Source: Clostridiales bacterium (GTDB taxonomy: Bacteria > Bacillota > Clostridia > Lachnospirales > Lachnospiraceae). From it: a stretch of DNA of 64,000 nt. Below, piece by piece: positions 62,826 through 64,000 of this stretch; within the stretch, counting starts at the first letter, position 1; each line of letters starts with the position of its first letter. A program made the translations under genes and the position numbers. The DNA lies in NCBI GenBank assembly GCA_019420275.1, contig JAHZHN010000001.1:186001-250000 (forward strand), read 5' to 3'. The notes under the pieces were generated by a model. That model had not been told where the DNA came from. It ran no database searches and worked only from the letters and a program-made list of their open reading frames with translations.

Positions 62826-64000
62826 TTACCATAAGTATTCCGGGGCATCTATATTTAATGTATTTACACCAAAAGACCATTTCTCATCCGTATTTTTATT
62901 TTTTAATATACTCAATTCATAATTATATTTACCTCCCATATTATAAAATCCAATTTTTTTCCATTTTTCATCCTGTGATGTTTTTTTCAAATCATTAATT
63001 TCTGATTTTATATCTTCTTCTTTCACTGAAAGTTCCTGTGTCAGGAATCTGGCCGTTTCCAGCATTACATTTTCTATTTCATCGTCCATTTCGTCTGATA
63101 CCCGCACACCAATCGAAAATAATTCTTCATTGATGCTGTCTTGCTGTACCTCAATCTGTAACCCAGTCTCTGTCTCAAATATCTCTTCTTTCACAAAATT
63201 AGTAAGAACTGCCCCATATTTTCGTACTTCAACAGTATCTTTCTCTGATTCTTTTATTTTTTTCAGCAGATACCCATTCTTTTCCATCCATTTCAAATAA
63301 TCTGTCTTTGTATACTCAAAACGAACTTGATTGCAAGGATCACCCCATTCCTCCACATCTTCCGGTTTCAACGTATAAATCGTGCTAGTTCCTTGATTGC
63401 CATCATTTTCTTTTCGACTGGATACTGCATGACTTTCTACAAATTCTATATACTCCTCATATCGACTGCTTTGTCTTCCATAACTCCCGGCATATCGAGT
63501 CTTCTCCGGCTCATTTTTCATATGTAATAAAAAAACAGTACCGCCGGCTGCACATAAAACAATCACTGCAAAAACAGCCGTCAAAAGTATCATCCATCGT
63601 CGTTTCTTTACATTTTTTTCCTTTGTCGTATTTTGAATATTCTTCAAAGCACTGCTTAATTCATCCATACTCCTAAATCGATGTTTAGGGTTCAATTCCA
63701 TCCCCCTGCATAGGATTTCTTCTTCCTCCGGAAGAATTTCTGCACCATAAGCAGACGGAAGATACAGCTCGTCTTTTTCAATCCGATGAATAGACGGTTC
63801 CGGACGTACACCCGTTATCATCTCATAAATTGTCGCACACATAGCATAAACATCTGTCCAAGGACCCTGCTTTCCCTTTTGTACATATTGTTCCGGCGGC
63901 GCATATCCTTTCTTAATCAGAATCGTCATAGTTTTTTCTGTCTCCAGATATGGCCTTGCTGAACCAAAATCTATGATTTTCATCGTTCCGTTTTCTTCCA
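62826..64000 (-). CDS. Transmembrane Ser/Thr protein kinase, C-terminal part (cut by window edge)
   Basis: The frame stays open to position 64000, so the N-lobe lies outside the window. What is visible starts with EENGTMKIIDFGSARPY, an intact DFG, then APPEQY, PWTDVYAMCATIYEMITG and the end of the C-lobe. One membrane helix (WMILLTAVFAVIVLCAAGG) follows, then a ~220-residue external domain homologous to the C-terminus of the downstream pseudokinase. Catalysis is likely but the HRD and VAIK motifs are not in view. The methionine at 63983 is internal and not the start. Confidence 0.87.
   Translation of the reverse strand, partial: EENGTMKIIDFGSARPYLETEKTMTILIKKGYAPPEQYVQKGKQGPWTDVYAMCATIYEMITGVRPEPSIHRIEKDELYLPSAYGAEILPEEEEILCRGMELNPKHRFRSMDELSSALKNIQNTTKEKNVKKRRWMILLTAVFAVIVLCAAGGTVFLLHMKNEPEKTRYAGSYGRQSSRYEEYIEFVESHAVSSRKENDGNQGTSTIYTLKPEDVEEWGDPCNQVRFEYTKTDYLKWMEKNGYLLKKIKESEKDTVEVRKYGAVLTNFVKEEIFETETGLQIEVQQDSINEELFSIGVRVSDEMDDEIENVMLETARFLTQELSVKEEDIKSEINDLKKTSQDEKWKKIGFYNMGGKYNYELSILKNKNTDEKWSFGVNTLNIDAPEYLW

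Noticed and set aside
62826..63983. Taking the methionine at 63983 as the kinase start
   Set aside because: It is the Met of the MKIIDFG strand in the middle of a kinase domain, and the frame is open to the window edge.
1..64000. Mobile elements, CRISPR arrays, tRNA or rRNA genes
   Set aside because: No transposase, integrase, regularly spaced repeats or recognisable RNA gene sequences were found on reading the window.

Overview
The window reads as chromosomal DNA of a low-GC, anaerobic, spore-forming Clostridia member, most likely a gut Lachnospiraceae. Supporting signs are the sporulation sigma factor SigK, two oxygen-sensitive glycyl radical enzymes with activases, [4Fe-4S] ene-reductases, TRAP and GntP acid transporters, a CIRCE-controlled hrcA-grpE-dnaK-dnaJ operon, and the Firmicutes block ireB-ruvX-DUF1292-rnj-mltG-trmR-trhP. 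I see no rRNA, tRNA, CRISPR array, insertion sequence or phage gene. All family calls were made by reading the translations; no database search was run.

Region 1 (1-15.5 kb) is a catabolic island. Two LysR regulators each neighbour a 660-residue ene-reductase of the old yellow enzyme / 2-enoate reductase class. Between these pairs lie a quinate/shikimate dehydrogenase of YdiB type, an MFS carrier, a type I 3-dehydroquinate dehydratase, an alpha/beta esterase, a GntP permease and a complete TRAP transporter. The simplest reading is uptake and release of quinate/shikimate-type acids, oxidation and dehydration to 3-dehydroshikimate, and reductive disposal by the ene-reductases. The substrate is inferred. 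A YqeG phosphatase and a radical-SAM-like protein without cluster cysteines sit inside the island.

Region 2 (15.6-37.3 kb) is mostly housekeeping. It holds a MarR gene with a membrane/cytidylate-kinase-like fusion, sigK, tRNA mo5U genes (trhP, trmR), rnj, ruvX, ireB, mtaB, thiI with its cysteine desulfurase, rsmE, prmA, a ferredoxin-like protein, VanZ, a Cof phosphatase and the heat-shock operon.

Region 3 (37.3-56.5 kb) has two glycyl radical systems flanking core genes. The first (GRE, fructose-6-phosphate-aldolase-like protein, DeoR regulator, divergent activase) matches the architecture of E. coli ybiW/ybiY/fsaA. The second (GRE plus activase) has no neighbour that reveals its substrate. 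Between them are YczE, tyrS, DUF711/ACT, an MBL hydrolase, coaE, polA, cysK, an Rrf2 regulator and a Nudix hydrolase.

Region 4 (56.6-64 kb) is an envelope or signalling island of poorly described genes. It has two paralogous small exported proteins (one lipoprotein, one that lost the lipobox cysteine), a VWA protein, two exported proteins (one with YARHG), a membrane pseudokinase with a zinc ribbon, and a paralogous kinase with an intact DFG that runs off the right edge. Four promoters here share an AAAAACAAATT box at fixed distance from the -10, which marks the island as a regulon. This region and the quinate/shikimate island are the best candidates for undescribed systems.
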